From positions 1 through 27,208 of the forward strand of contig JBBQXW010000070.1 of NCBI GenBank assembly GCA_038209275.1: DNA of 27,208 bases, written 5' to 3'. Made by a program: the position numbers and the translations under genes. The notes under the pieces were generated by a model that was not told the origin of the DNA, made no database searches, and was given only the letters and a program-made list of their open reading frames with translations. Below are positions 1 to 7,190 of the stretch, piece after piece (position 1 is the first letter of the stretch; every line of letters begins with the position of its first letter). This DNA is from L227-5C sp038209275. Its GTDB lineage: Bacteria > Chloroflexota > Chloroflexia > Chloroheliales > Chloroheliaceae.

Positions 1-192
1 CGTAGTTTTTATGCTCAGTTTAACCTGAAGGAACTAAAGATTTTTCGGCCCGAAATTGAAAAGATAGTTGGGGCTGGTTTAGAATTATTGGACTTACGAG
101 AGATATATCCTGAAAAATATGAGCAGCTTTGGAAAGAGCAATATCAAATGCTGCGTGAATTTTCTGAACAAATTTTGAAGAAGGATGATTAA
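1..192 (+). CDS. 3' end of an unidentified protein (5' end outside window)
   Basis: Frame 1 is open from the first base to a TAA at 190-192 and encodes the last 63 residues of a protein. The tail is rich in charged and aromatic residues (for example LELLDLREIYPEKYEQLW) and looks helical. It ends in KKDD. The stop overlaps the ATG of the next gene (TAATG), so the two genes are probably co-transcribed and translationally coupled. I do not recognise the family from this fragment. That it is a real gene is supported by the uninterrupted frame and the stop/start overlap. Confidence 0.7.
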   Translation, partial: RSFYAQFNLKELKIFRPEIEKIVGAGLELLDLREIYPEKYEQLWKEQYQMLREFSEQILKKDD

Positions 193-1304
193 TGGCTTTA
201 ACACTTGGTATTATTGGTTTTCCCAAAACCGGGAAGACGACGATTTTTAACACCCTAACTCGCGGTCATGCCGAGACCAGCGCCTATGGTGCGGCCAGCA
301 CGCCGAACATTGCTTCGGTGAAAGTGCCGGACAAGCGGTTGGATGTACTGACCGAAATGTTCGTGCCGAAGAAAACAACCGCCGCTACTGTCGAATATAT
401 TGACGTAGCCGGAATGAACAAGGGCGCGGGCAAAGAAGGGGCGCTGCCCGGCTTGAACGAAATACAGAAAGTACAGACACTGGTTCATGTGGTGCGGGCT
501 TTCGATGACCCGAATTTGCCGCACCCCGAAGGCAGCGTAGACCCGATACGCGATATTCAAACGATGGATTTGGAACTGGCCTTTAGCGACCTGGCAATCA
601 TCGAAAAGCGGTTGGTAAGGCTGGAAGATTCGATTAAGAAAACTCGCGGGCCGGAGCGCGAAACTTACGAGCTAGAGCGCGAAGTAATGCAAAAGCTGAA
701 CGAGGCTCTATCTTCGGAAATTCCCTTGCGCGACCTCGATTTGAGCGAGGATGAACTGAAGGTTATTCGCGGCTACCAGTTTCTGACTCTCAAGCCTTTG
801 CTCACGATTCTAAATCTGGGCGAAGAACGCGCCGACGATGCCGATAAGTTGCTGGTGGAAGCACGGGCGGCGGTGGGCAAGCACCAGAGTACGGCGGTGG
901 AAGCCTTGCGCGGCAAAATCGAAATGGAAATCAGCCAGCTTGACGACGAAGAAGCCCAGGAATTTATGACCGAACTGGGCATCAAAGAATCGGGCCTGAC
1001 CAAAATTATTCATATTTCTTATGATTTGCTCGGCCTGATGAGCTTTCTCACGGCAGGGGCGGACGAAGTGCGGGCCTGGACTATCAAGCGCGGTACCCCA
1101 GCGGTTAGCGCGGCAGGCGAAATTCATAGCGACATCGAGCGCGGCTTTATCCGGGCCGAAATAGTTAGCTTCGATGATTTGGTCAAGGCAGGCGGTAGCA
1201 TTCCTGAAGCCAGAAAGCTCGGCTTGTACCGCAGTGAAGGCAAAACCTATTTAATGCAGGATGGGGACATCGTCAATTTCTTGTTCAATATCAATAAAAA
1301 ATAA
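192..1304 (+). CDS. ychF: YchF/Obg-family P-loop GTPase/ATPase with C-terminal TGS domain
   Basis: A 370-residue protein, close to the usual YchF length of about 363. The P-loop GFPKTGKTT lies at residues 9-17, and the G3-like segment DVAGMNKGAGKEG near residue 72 corresponds to the DxAG switch of YchF. The run VHVVRAFDDPNLPHPEGSVD and the following helical coiled-coil insertion are also typical. The C-terminal 85 residues (ADEVRAWTIKRGTPA to DGDIVNFLFN) are the TGS-like domain. Known members bind ATP in preference to GTP and associate with ribosomes, with roles in stress responses. The G4 position reads LNLGEE instead of NKxD, as expected for the ATP-preferring branch. The ATG overlaps the stop of the preceding gene. 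The enoyl-CoA hydratase gene follows after 17 bases. Confidence 0.93.
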   Translation: MALTLGIIGFPKTGKTTIFNTLTRGHAETSAYGAASTPNIASVKVPDKRLDVLTEMFVPKKTTAATVEYIDVAGMNKGAGKEGALPGLNEIQKVQTLVHVVRAFDDPNLPHPEGSVDPIRDIQTMDLELAFSDLAIIEKRLVRLEDSIKKTRGPERETYELEREVMQKLNEALSSEIPLRDLDLSEDELKVIRGYQFLTLKPLLTILNLGEERADDADKLLVEARAAVGKHQSTAVEALRGKIEMEISQLDDEEAQEFMTELGIKESGLTKIIHISYDLLGLMSFLTAGADEVRAWTIKRGTPAVSAAGEIHSDIERGFIRAEIVSFDDLVKAGGSIPEARKLGLYRSEGKTYLMQDGDIVNFLFNINKK

Positions 1305-1321
1305 GCAACAGGAGCAATAAA

Positions 1322-2149
1322 ATGGCAGAAAGCAACAGCGCGGTTGAAACGGCAAGCGAATTTTCCAGTGCCGGAACTTACGATAACCTGCTTTTCGAGA
1401 AGAACACTCAGGGCGTGGCCCGGCTGGTTTTGAACCGGCCCGATTCGCTCAATAGCCTGAGCGGGCCACTGACTAAAGAACTAAGCGATGCCTTCGACCT
1501 GATTGCAAAAGATGAAGAAATTCGGGCGGTTATTTTGACCGGGGCAGGGCGCGGCTTTAGTGCCGGGGCAGACCTCAAGGGCGGTACGGGCAACGACCCC
1601 GCCGATTGGATTCGGGCCTATTACAACCCGCTTATCGTCAAGATGGGCCGTCTGCAAAAACCGATTATTGCGGCGGTCAATGGCGTAGCGGCGGGGGCGG
1701 GTTTCTCGCTTTCGCTGGCTTGCGATATGCGGATTGTTTCGGAAAAAGCCCGCTTTATTTCGGCTTTTATTCGCATTGGCTTAGTGCCGGATAGTGGTCT
1801 GGCTTATTTTCTGCCCCGGTTGGTCGGGCTGGGCCGCGCTCTCGAAATTACCGCTACCGGCGAGGAAGTTTCCGCCGCTAAAGCGCTCGAATATGGCATG
1901 GTCAATCGGGTAGTCGCGCCCGACCAATTGGATGCCGAAGCCCTGGCGCTGGCAACAAAACTGGCACAAGGCCCAACCTACGCCATCGGCCTGACCAAGA
2001 AACTGCTCGGCGACGGGCTGGAACGCACCCTGTCCGAAGTTCTCGAAATGGAAGCCGACGCGCAGCACCTCGCCGGAAAGAGCCGCGACTTTCAGGAAGG
2101 GGTGCAGGCATTCATTGAAAAACGCCCGGCCCAATTCAAAGGCCGCTAA
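1322..2149 (+). CDS. Enoyl-CoA hydratase/isomerase family protein, PaaG-like
   Basis: A 275-residue crotonase-fold protein. The two oxyanion-hole segments are GAGRGFSAGADLKG (about 74-87) and NGVAAGAGFSLSLACD (120-135). The segment IRIGLVPDSGLAYFLPRLVG (150-169) matches the PaaG branch, 2-(1,2-epoxyphenyl)acetyl-CoA isomerases. That branch uses an Asp (here D157) where classical hydratases use the second catalytic Glu. The first 20 residues are a Ser/Glu-rich extension not needed for the fold. The start is supported by AGGAG ten bases upstream. The gene lies 17 bases behind ychF and both probably end at the terminator at 2234-2266. No other phenylacetate genes are present, so the true substrate is unknown: hydratase or isomerase on an enoyl-CoA is safe, phenylacetate degradation is not. 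Confidence 0.88.
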   Translation: MAESNSAVETASEFSSAGTYDNLLFEKNTQGVARLVLNRPDSLNSLSGPLTKELSDAFDLIAKDEEIRAVILTGAGRGFSAGADLKGGTGNDPADWIRAYYNPLIVKMGRLQKPIIAAVNGVAAGAGFSLSLACDMRIVSEKARFISAFIRIGLVPDSGLAYFLPRLVGLGRALEITATGEEVSAAKALEYGMVNRVVAPDQLDAEALALATKLAQGPTYAIGLTKKLLGDGLERTLSEVLEMEADAQHLAGKSRDFQEGVQAFIEKRPAQFKGR

Positions 2150-2233
2150 AACCAGAAATTAATGGAGCCTCGCCTATTATCCGCCTGCAACTGTATACTA
2201 ATTTATTACTGGAACGTCACTTGAAAAGTTGAA

Positions 2234-2266
2234 GAGGTAGTGCAGTTGCTGGCTACCTCCTTTTTT
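2234..2266 (+). terminator. Rho-independent terminator after the ychF-ech pair
   Basis: The stem GAGGTAG (2234-2240) pairs with CTACCTC (2253-2259). A 12-base loop separates the arms and a C plus six T follow. It lies 85 bases past the enoyl-CoA hydratase stop and upstream of the chemotaxis gene. Confidence 0.75.
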
Positions 2267-2299
2267 GACCTCTATGTAAGCAAAATCGTAACCTGAAGA

Positions 2300-2308
2300 T
2301 GTTATAAT
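2300..2308 (+). promoter_or_regulatory. Possible extended -10 promoter for the chemotaxis gene
   Basis: TGTTATAAT reads as an extended -10 (TGn-TATAAT) about 100 bases upstream of the chosen start. No good -35 lies at 16-18 bases, as is usual for extended -10 promoters. A second TATAAT lies at 2340-2345, also without a clear -35. Either could serve. Confidence 0.35.
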
Positions 2309-2406
2309 AAAATAAGTGCTAAATATTCGGGTTTGGTAGTATAATCAAGGAGTTATTGGCGTAGTTTGTGTGGTGCTGTTTTGTTCTCGATTCAAAGGTG
2401 ATTGGA

Positions 2407-4290
2407 ATGGGTTTTATTATAGATTGGTTGCAGAATAGTCGTTGGAGTATCCGCACCAAGCTTATGGCCGGGTTTGCCGTTATCTGTCTGTTTCTAGCAA
2501 TCATTACCGTCCTTAGCATTTTAATTATTGGTGAGCTTGGTAATAAAATAAATCGTACATCCACCGCCCAGGAAGAAGTGGGTCGCGCCCGCTTGCTGGC
2601 TTATCAGGCCAGTAAACTGGAAAGCGCGCTGTTTGCCACTAATAGTGATTTGTTAACGCTGGATACCACTACCAACGCTATTCTTAAAGGCGGAACTTAC
2701 ACCAATGATGCCGTGCGTAGTCAACCGGCCCTGGTTGATTTCTATCATCAACGCCGGATTTTGGGCGAAGTAAGCACCGAAATAAAAAGCACCAATACTA
2801 ACTTTTCGATTGACCAGATGGCCGGCGCTAATCTTTCCAGATTCACTCAACTTTTGGGCAACGATTTTGACCGATTGTTGACCCAGATTGACCAGGTACA
2901 GATTTTTATTGTATCATCTCAATACCAGAAAGCCAGCGATGCCTGGAAAACTACTGCGCCTGATTTGAGCAAAGCGCTGGATGAAACCAAGCACTTTAAA
3001 TCCACCACCGATACAGCAGTCGAGCAAGTGACCCAGGCCAGTCGCAATACGGTAAACGAGGCCAACACTGCCCGTGATAGCGCTCAGTTAGGGCTGGGCA
3101 TTGCCGGGATAGTAGCCATTATTCTGGCAATTGCTTTTGGCCTGACCTTGACCTCCGCCTTCACCCGTCCGGTTGAGCGACTACGTGGGCGCTTGATGCA
3201 ACTGGCGGAAGGCGATTTGGTGACAACGCTCGATGTGTCGAACCGCGACCAGTTTGGCGAATTAGCCGATACTTTTAATCAAAGCGTCGGGCGATTAGGG
3301 GGGGTAGTCGAGCAGTTCCAGAGTCAGGCTTTGCGAGTGAGCAGTGCCGCCGCCCAGATTGCCGCTGCCAGTCGTCAATCCGCCCTTATCTCGGCAGACC
3401 AGGCGGGTGCAGTCGCCGAGGCCACCGTGACGATTGAAGAATTGAGCCACACCGCCCAGCAAATCGCCGAAGCCGCCACTTTGGTAGCGGACGCCGCCGA
3501 GCAAGCCCTTAGCAGTGCCAGTGACGGGCAGGATACCGTCCGCACCAGTATTACTGGCATCAATGGCCTTAAATCTCAGGTACAGGATATTGCCAATAAA
3601 ATTTTGGCTCTCAGCGAACGCTCTCAGCGCGTCGGGCATATAATCGAGCAGATTACCAGTATTGCCGACCAGACCCACCTTTTAGCCCTGAACGCCGCCA
3701 TCGAAAGCGTGGCGGCGGGCGAAAACGGCAAGCGCTTTGCGGTAGTAGCCGCCGAGGTGAAGAAACTTTCCGAGCGCAGTCGCAGTGCCACCAAAGAAGT
3801 ACAGGCTGTTTTGAGCGAGATTCAGGGTGCGACCAACGCCAGCGTGATGGCAACCGAACAGGGTATGAAGGATGCCGAACGGGGCGTAGCGCTGGCCCAT
3901 AAGAGCGGCGATGCCAACGAAAGCATTATTCAAATGGTCGAGCGCACCGTCCAACTTGCCAACGCTATCTCGCTGGCAACCCAGCAACAGCGCAGCGCCA
4001 GCGAACAGGTGGTAGCCTCGATGCGTCAGCTTGCCACCGTTATTCAGGATGGCGCAGCTTCGGCCAAACAGAGCAGTTCACTGGCAATTGCGCTGGACGA
4101 AATTGCGCTGGAATTGCGCCGCCTTTCCAGCCAGTTTAAAGTGGAAAAGAATGTATTAGTTGAAGATGGCAACAGTTTTGGCGCGGATGGCGGCCCTCTT
4201 AACGTCAGTGACGAATTCGGGCATACTATGCCTCTCTTTGTCAACGACCTGGACAAAGACGAAAACGGCTCGAACGAGTCTAAATTTTAA
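2407..4290 (+). CDS. Methyl-accepting chemotaxis protein
   Basis: With the ATG at 2407 the protein has 627 residues. TM1 is at about 20-42 and an extracytoplasmic helical sensor follows (about 43-225). TM2 is at about 228-250, then a HAMP domain (about 252-302, RPVERLRGRLMQLAEGDL) and a long cytoplasmic signalling coiled coil. The hairpin tip (about 418-458) contains IADQTHLLALNAAIES, AAGENGKRFAVVAAEVKKL and SERS, the conserved CheA/CheW-contact region. The sensor has no domain I can name; four-helix-bundle sensing is likely. I prefer 2407 over the in-frame GTG at 2368 because AAAGGTG lies six bases upstream and the protein then begins just before the first membrane helix. No che genes are nearby, so it is an orphan receptor. 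A perfect hairpin terminator follows. Confidence 0.93.
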   Translation: MGFIIDWLQNSRWSIRTKLMAGFAVICLFLAIITVLSILIIGELGNKINRTSTAQEEVGRARLLAYQASKLESALFATNSDLLTLDTTTNAILKGGTYTNDAVRSQPALVDFYHQRRILGEVSTEIKSTNTNFSIDQMAGANLSRFTQLLGNDFDRLLTQIDQVQIFIVSSQYQKASDAWKTTAPDLSKALDETKHFKSTTDTAVEQVTQASRNTVNEANTARDSAQLGLGIAGIVAIILAIAFGLTLTSAFTRPVERLRGRLMQLAEGDLVTTLDVSNRDQFGELADTFNQSVGRLGGVVEQFQSQALRVSSAAAQIAAASRQSALISADQAGAVAEATVTIEELSHTAQQIAEAATLVADAAEQALSSASDGQDTVRTSITGINGLKSQVQDIANKILALSERSQRVGHIIEQITSIADQTHLLALNAAIESVAAGENGKRFAVVAAEVKKLSERSRSATKEVQAVLSEIQGATNASVMATEQGMKDAERGVALAHKSGDANESIIQMVERTVQLANAISLATQQQRSASEQVVASMRQLATVIQDGAASAKQSSSLAIALDEIALELRRLSSQFKVEKNVLVEDGNSFGADGGPLNVSDEFGHTMPLFVNDLDKDENGSNESKF

Positions 4291-4322
4291 GTGATCTGAT
4301 TTGAGAAGTTTGAATTTGCTAC

Positions 4323-4378
4323 AATATAAAATAAAGGAACATTCCTCACTTAGCAGGAATGTTCCTTTATTTTATATT
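4323..4378. terminator. Perfect 24-bp hairpin after the chemotaxis gene
   Basis: Arms 4323-4346 and 4355-4378 are exact reverse complements, with an 8-base loop CACTTAGC. The core AAGGAACATTCCT is flanked by A/T-rich outer arms, giving T-rich tails on both strands. It starts 33 bases after the stop and is most likely a bidirectional intrinsic terminator. Confidence 0.75.
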
Positions 4379-4653
4379 TCTGTAACTATGCCACCCGTTG
4401 CACTTGTAACCCTGACGAAGGAAGGGTCTCGGCTCTAGCCAAGCACTTGACTTCGGCAACTATAGCAAGTTGCAAAGATATTAGCCCATCCGTAGGGGCG
4501 AATCGCATACGCCCTTGACGATTAGGGTGAATGTTCAAGGGCGTATGCGATTCGCCCCTACGCAAAGACCCGGCTCAACTTCAATGCGATTTGCTGTAGA
4601 GATGCTTCGTTCCTCACACCCCGTAAAGGGGCGTGACGGGGCTGAGTAGTTGC
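4379..4653. other. Gene-free gap (4291-4653 overall) holding one terminator and one REPIN
   Basis: The 363-base gap between the convergent chemotaxis and membrane-protein genes holds the hairpin at 4323-4378 and the REPIN at 4492-4561. Fragments that look like degenerate repeats remain, for example GTAGAGATGCTTCGTTCCTC near 4595 and CCTGACGAAGGAAGGGTCTC near 4411. CCCCGT/ACGGGG near 4617-4640 can form a short stem on the minus strand that might end the membrane-protein transcript. I see no coding frame. Confidence 0.5.
4492..4561. repeat. REPIN copy 1 (GTAGGGGCGAATCGC family)
   Basis: Perfect 27-bp inverted arms (4492-4518 and 4535-4561) surround a 16-base loop. Each arm starts, read inward, with GTAG followed by an imperfect palindrome GGGCG...CGCCC. 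This is the form of two head-out REP units. Related copies are at 22146, 23337 and 26079. Confidence 0.85.
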
Positions 4654-5448
4654 CTAAATTACGTTACTACGTCTGACCATTACCCGGTTCAGGTGTCTCC
4701 GTCTGCCGCGCACTACCTTAAACATTACAAAGCCAAACACTACCACAAATCCGGCTACATAAAAAGCAAAGAGCGAACGAACAGCAGCCTGGATTGGTGT
4801 TTCGGGCGGTGCTGGCGGGGTAGCGTAATTAGTAAAATTGACCGCCTTCATGTTTGCGCTTTTGATGTTCAGCGCTTGTACCTGCTGACCGCCTCCTAAC
4901 CCCGAACGAGGCAAGGCTGGTTGAGCCGACCCGGTTTGCTGGCTGGAAGCAACGGTGTTTGGTACAACTACCGGAGTTGGCGTAGGGGCGGGTTGTTGCA
5001 CTGTACTGTTTGTGTTGCCAGTATCAATTGCCGAACCGAGAGTATTGTAAGGCTCACCTGTAGCGGCGGTTGGAGATACGGTGAAATCTACCGCGCCGGG
5101 CTGAAGGGCTATTTTATCCAGCACACTATTACGGTTATCGGCAATCGCCACTTTTAGCTCGTGCTTGCCCGCGCTCAATTTAGAAATATCGTAGGTCAGG
5201 TCTTTGCCGCGCCGAACTTCTCGCCCATCTACATAGGTGACAATCTGATACTCATTGCCAGTCTGGGCCAGCGTCGCTTGTGTTGCATCCGAGGCGCTCA
5301 GTTTTACTCGTGCGGTATCGGTGTAAAGGGTTGAACCTTTACTGGGCGTTTCAATCTTTAAGCTATTAGTGCCAGTAAACCAGTTATAGCCAATAATAAG
5401 CGCCGCCAGCACCGCCGCTATACCCAACAAACCTAAAATAGTTCTCAT
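4654..5448 (-). CDS. Uncharacterised membrane protein with Ig-like ectodomain and two membrane segments
   Basis: With the ATG at 5448 the protein has 264 residues. An N-terminal hydrophobic segment (ILGLLGIAAVLAALIIGYNWF) is followed by a beta-rich region of about 100 residues. Its phrases IETPSKGSTLYTDTARVKLS and LSAGKHELKVAIADNRNSV resemble bacterial Ig-like/FN3-type domains. A Pro/Thr/Ser/Gln-rich linker (QQPAPTPTPVVVPNT) follows, then a second membrane segment near the C-terminus (FAFYVAGFVVVFGFVMF) and a basic tail (RGRRRHLNRVMVRR). The basic tail suggests a cytoplasmic C-terminus with the Ig-like domain outside. The start at 5448 is preferred over upstream in-frame codons because GAGGGG precedes it and the signal anchor then sits at the N-terminus. 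Family unknown; a cell-envelope role is inference. Confidence 0.75.
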   Translation of the reverse strand: MRTILGLLGIAAVLAALIIGYNWFTGTNSLKIETPSKGSTLYTDTARVKLSASDATQATLAQTGNEYQIVTYVDGREVRRGKDLTYDISKLSAGKHELKVAIADNRNSVLDKIALQPGAVDFTVSPTAATGEPYNTLGSAIDTGNTNSTVQQPAPTPTPVVVPNTVASSQQTGSAQPALPRSGLGGGQQVQALNIKSANMKAVNFTNYATPPAPPETPIQAAVRSLFAFYVAGFVVVFGFVMFKVVRGRRRHLNRVMVRRSNVI

Positions 5449-5559
5449 ATTCCCCTCACTCATGCTTTTTGTTTTTATATTATAATGGCGATTTGCCAAC
5501 TAATATTTGAACTCAATCATGCAACTATAGGCAAAAAGTGTGCCAGTCATATTAGCAAC

Positions 5560-5601
5560 TTAAATTTAGAGAAATTTTTACAAAAATTTCTCTAAATTTA
5601 A
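5560..5601. terminator. Perfect 20-bp A/T-rich hairpin after folK fusion gene
   Basis: Arms 5560-5579 and 5582-5601 are exact complements (TTAAATTTAGAGAAATTTTT), with a two-base loop. It lies 28 bases past the stop of the folK fusion gene on the minus strand and upstream of the membrane-protein gene. A terminator is likely. It is weak in G+C, so an operator or processing site is also possible. Confidence 0.5.
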
Positions 5602-5628
5602 AGTAAAAATCAGAAGGGAAAGTAGGAA

Positions 5629-6813
5629 TTAAAAGAGGTCGCGGTCTTGATGATAGGGCTTGCCGAGCTTGATAGAGAGGGCAGCTTTGTAAAGTTCGCG
5701 GCCCAGGTAAAAAGCGTGGTTGGCGTTCTCGATTTTGAGTTGGCGAAAAATATTTCGTATCTCACGCTCGTCGGTGCCGCCACAGGCAAAAATCTGATTG
5801 TTAAAGGCAAAGATCTGTTTGCCATCGGTGAAGATACGGATGTTGGGGTCGGTAATGCGGGAGTGCATGGCTCTTAGCTGGGTTTCGGTAAAATAGGCCG
5901 AACGAAAGGGGGTTTCCTCTTCTCGCTCCTGTTCCACTAATTTTCCCAAAAATGCCTCAAGTTCGGCAATTTCGGTTGGGCCGCGCACCACTTTAACCTG
6001 AGTAGTCTGTTCTATCGGGCCTACCTCGCCCCGCGCCCAACCCGGAATAATCATCAAATCCAGCTTTTCGCGCTCTTCTTCGCTTAAAACCAGCTTGTCG
6101 GCGATAAAGCGCACCGTCATAAAGGCGGCTACATCTATCGGCAATTCGGCAATCTGGTACTCGAAGCCAAGCCGTTTGCCCAGCTCACTTAAATACTCGT
6201 CCAGCCATGCCCCGGCCAGTTTGCCCGTTACCAGCAGAAAACGCGGCGCGGTCAATTCTAGCGCCAATTCTGCGGTGTAGCGCACCACTCCTGCTGCCGC
6301 TAAATCAATTTCGTCCAGTAATTCCGCCGTGCTACGTTGCAAAACCGGGTGCATTAGTCCCGGCGCAATCTCTGCCAACGGCGCAAATACAAAGCCGCGC
6401 CCCTGCATACGCGGGTGTGGCAGTTGCAAACGCTCCTCGTCCAGCACCAAATCATCGTAAAAGAGCAAATCAACATCAATCGGGCGCGGGCCGTTCTTGA
6501 AATTTGGTTGCCGTCCCAGTTCAGCCTCAATCTGCTTTACATAATCTAATAACTCTAACGGACTAAAAGAAGTGCGCGCCTCCGCCGCCATATTTAAAAA
6601 GCGCGGTTGCTCGGTATAGCCGACTGGTTCGGTTTCGTACAAACTCGAAAGGCAGGTCAGGTGCAGCCGTCCTCCGGCGCGCATCCGCTCCAACGCCTCA
6701 TTCAAATTCGCTCGTCTATCCCCTAAATTAGCACCCAGCGCCAGATAAACCGTGTGGCGTAATTCGTCGCCCTCCAACTGGTCGGTTGTACTATTATTAT
6801 CTATGGTCAACAA
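5629..6813 (-). CDS. folK: FolK (HPPK) fused to DUF6513-like and DUF4346-like domains
   Basis: A 394-residue protein in which only the first 165 residues are the folate enzyme. HPPK transfers pyrophosphate from ATP to 6-hydroxymethyl-dihydropterin. Visible motifs are LALGANLGDR (24-33), SSLYETEPVGYTEQPRFLN (56-74) and GPRPIDVDLLFYDD (108-121), with metal-binding D113 and D115. Residues 191-290 (RFLLVTGKLA, LPIDVAAFMTVRFIA, LMIIPGWARG, VVRGPTEIAEL) look like DUF6513, the N-terminal domain of archaeal-type dihydropteroate synthases. Residues 320-394, ending HAFYLGRELYKAALSIKLGK and YHQDRDLF, look like DUF4346, normally found after the pterin-binding barrel of those proteins. The barrel itself is absent. 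The start is a TTG with AGGG upstream; the in-frame TTG at 6810 is also possible. Family assignments are from memory of motifs. HPPK is certain, the two DUFs likely. Confidence 0.88.
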   Translation of the reverse strand: MLTIDNNSTTDQLEGDELRHTVYLALGANLGDRRANLNEALERMRAGGRLHLTCLSSLYETEPVGYTEQPRFLNMAAEARTSFSPLELLDYVKQIEAELGRQPNFKNGPRPIDVDLLFYDDLVLDEERLQLPHPRMQGRGFVFAPLAEIAPGLMHPVLQRSTAELLDEIDLAAAGVVRYTAELALELTAPRFLLVTGKLAGAWLDEYLSELGKRLGFEYQIAELPIDVAAFMTVRFIADKLVLSEEEREKLDLMIIPGWARGEVGPIEQTTQVKVVRGPTEIAELEAFLGKLVEQEREEETPFRSAYFTETQLRAMHSRITDPNIRIFTDGKQIFAFNNQIFACGGTDEREIRNIFRQLKIENANHAFYLGRELYKAALSIKLGKPYHQDRDLF

Positions 6814-6941
6814 ATTTCGCCCTTCACAAAGTTTCTAAAAATTTTCGTGGAAAAAGAAAATATCTTGCAAGCTGGATTAATTCTAGCGGTAGCATAATCG
6901 TGGCACAGTATTTTTTACTACAGATTAGTGGCGAAAATGCA

Positions 6942-7180
6942 GGAACACAGATGAACACGGATTAGCACAGATTTTTTTATAGTTGCTGATAAACGCTTTG
7001 GTTTGGGTAGTAGCGATTTCAATCGCTTTCGGATGTAATCAATCCGAAAGCGATTGAAATCGCTACTACTTGGAGAGAAAAGCGATTGAAATCACTACCA
7101 CCAATCAGATTTTCAGCGACCATTCTAAACTATAACGTCATCCGTGTTAATCTGTGGTTCTCTGTGTTCATCTGTGTTCC
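6942..7180. mobile_element. Composite repeat element 1 with CACAGATGAA-type ends
   Basis: A 239-bp unit begins GGAACACAGATGAACAC at 6942 and ends with its exact complement at 7164-7180. Both ends are runs of a ten-base motif (CACAGATGAA with variants CACGGATTAG, CACAGAGAAC, CACAGATTAA). The centre carries a REPIN (7007-7069) and one partial REP (about 7080-7100). The 377-base gap 6814-7190 between folK and the acyl-CoA dehydrogenase is mostly this element; I see no gene in it. A similar element in inverted orientation is at 13082-13311. No transposase is present, so it is at most non-autonomous. Confidence 0.6.
7007..7069. repeat. REPIN of the GTAGTAGCGATTTCAATCGC family
   Basis: Perfect 28-bp arms (7007-7034, 7042-7069) surround a 7-base loop. 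Each arm starts GTAGTAG and contains the palindrome GCGATTTCAATCGC. A third, degenerate copy in reverse orientation follows at about 7080-7100 (AGCGATTGAAATCACTACC). Confidence 0.85.
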
Positions 7181-7190
7181 TTCTTAAATC

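Noticed and set aside
1322..2149. Phenylacetate degradation gene paaG
   Set aside because: The sequence resembles PaaG around D157, but no paa genes are nearby, and many crotonase-fold enzymes share this segment. Only the family call is kept.
4492..4561. CRISPR-like repeats
   Set aside because: The repeats are palindromic pairs scattered kilobases apart, not direct repeats with regular unique spacers, and no cas genes are present.
4633..4899. Open frame of 88 codons on the + strand opposite the membrane-protein gene
   Set aside because: It overlaps the C-terminal coding part of the better-supported minus-strand gene and has no ribosome binding site or family features.
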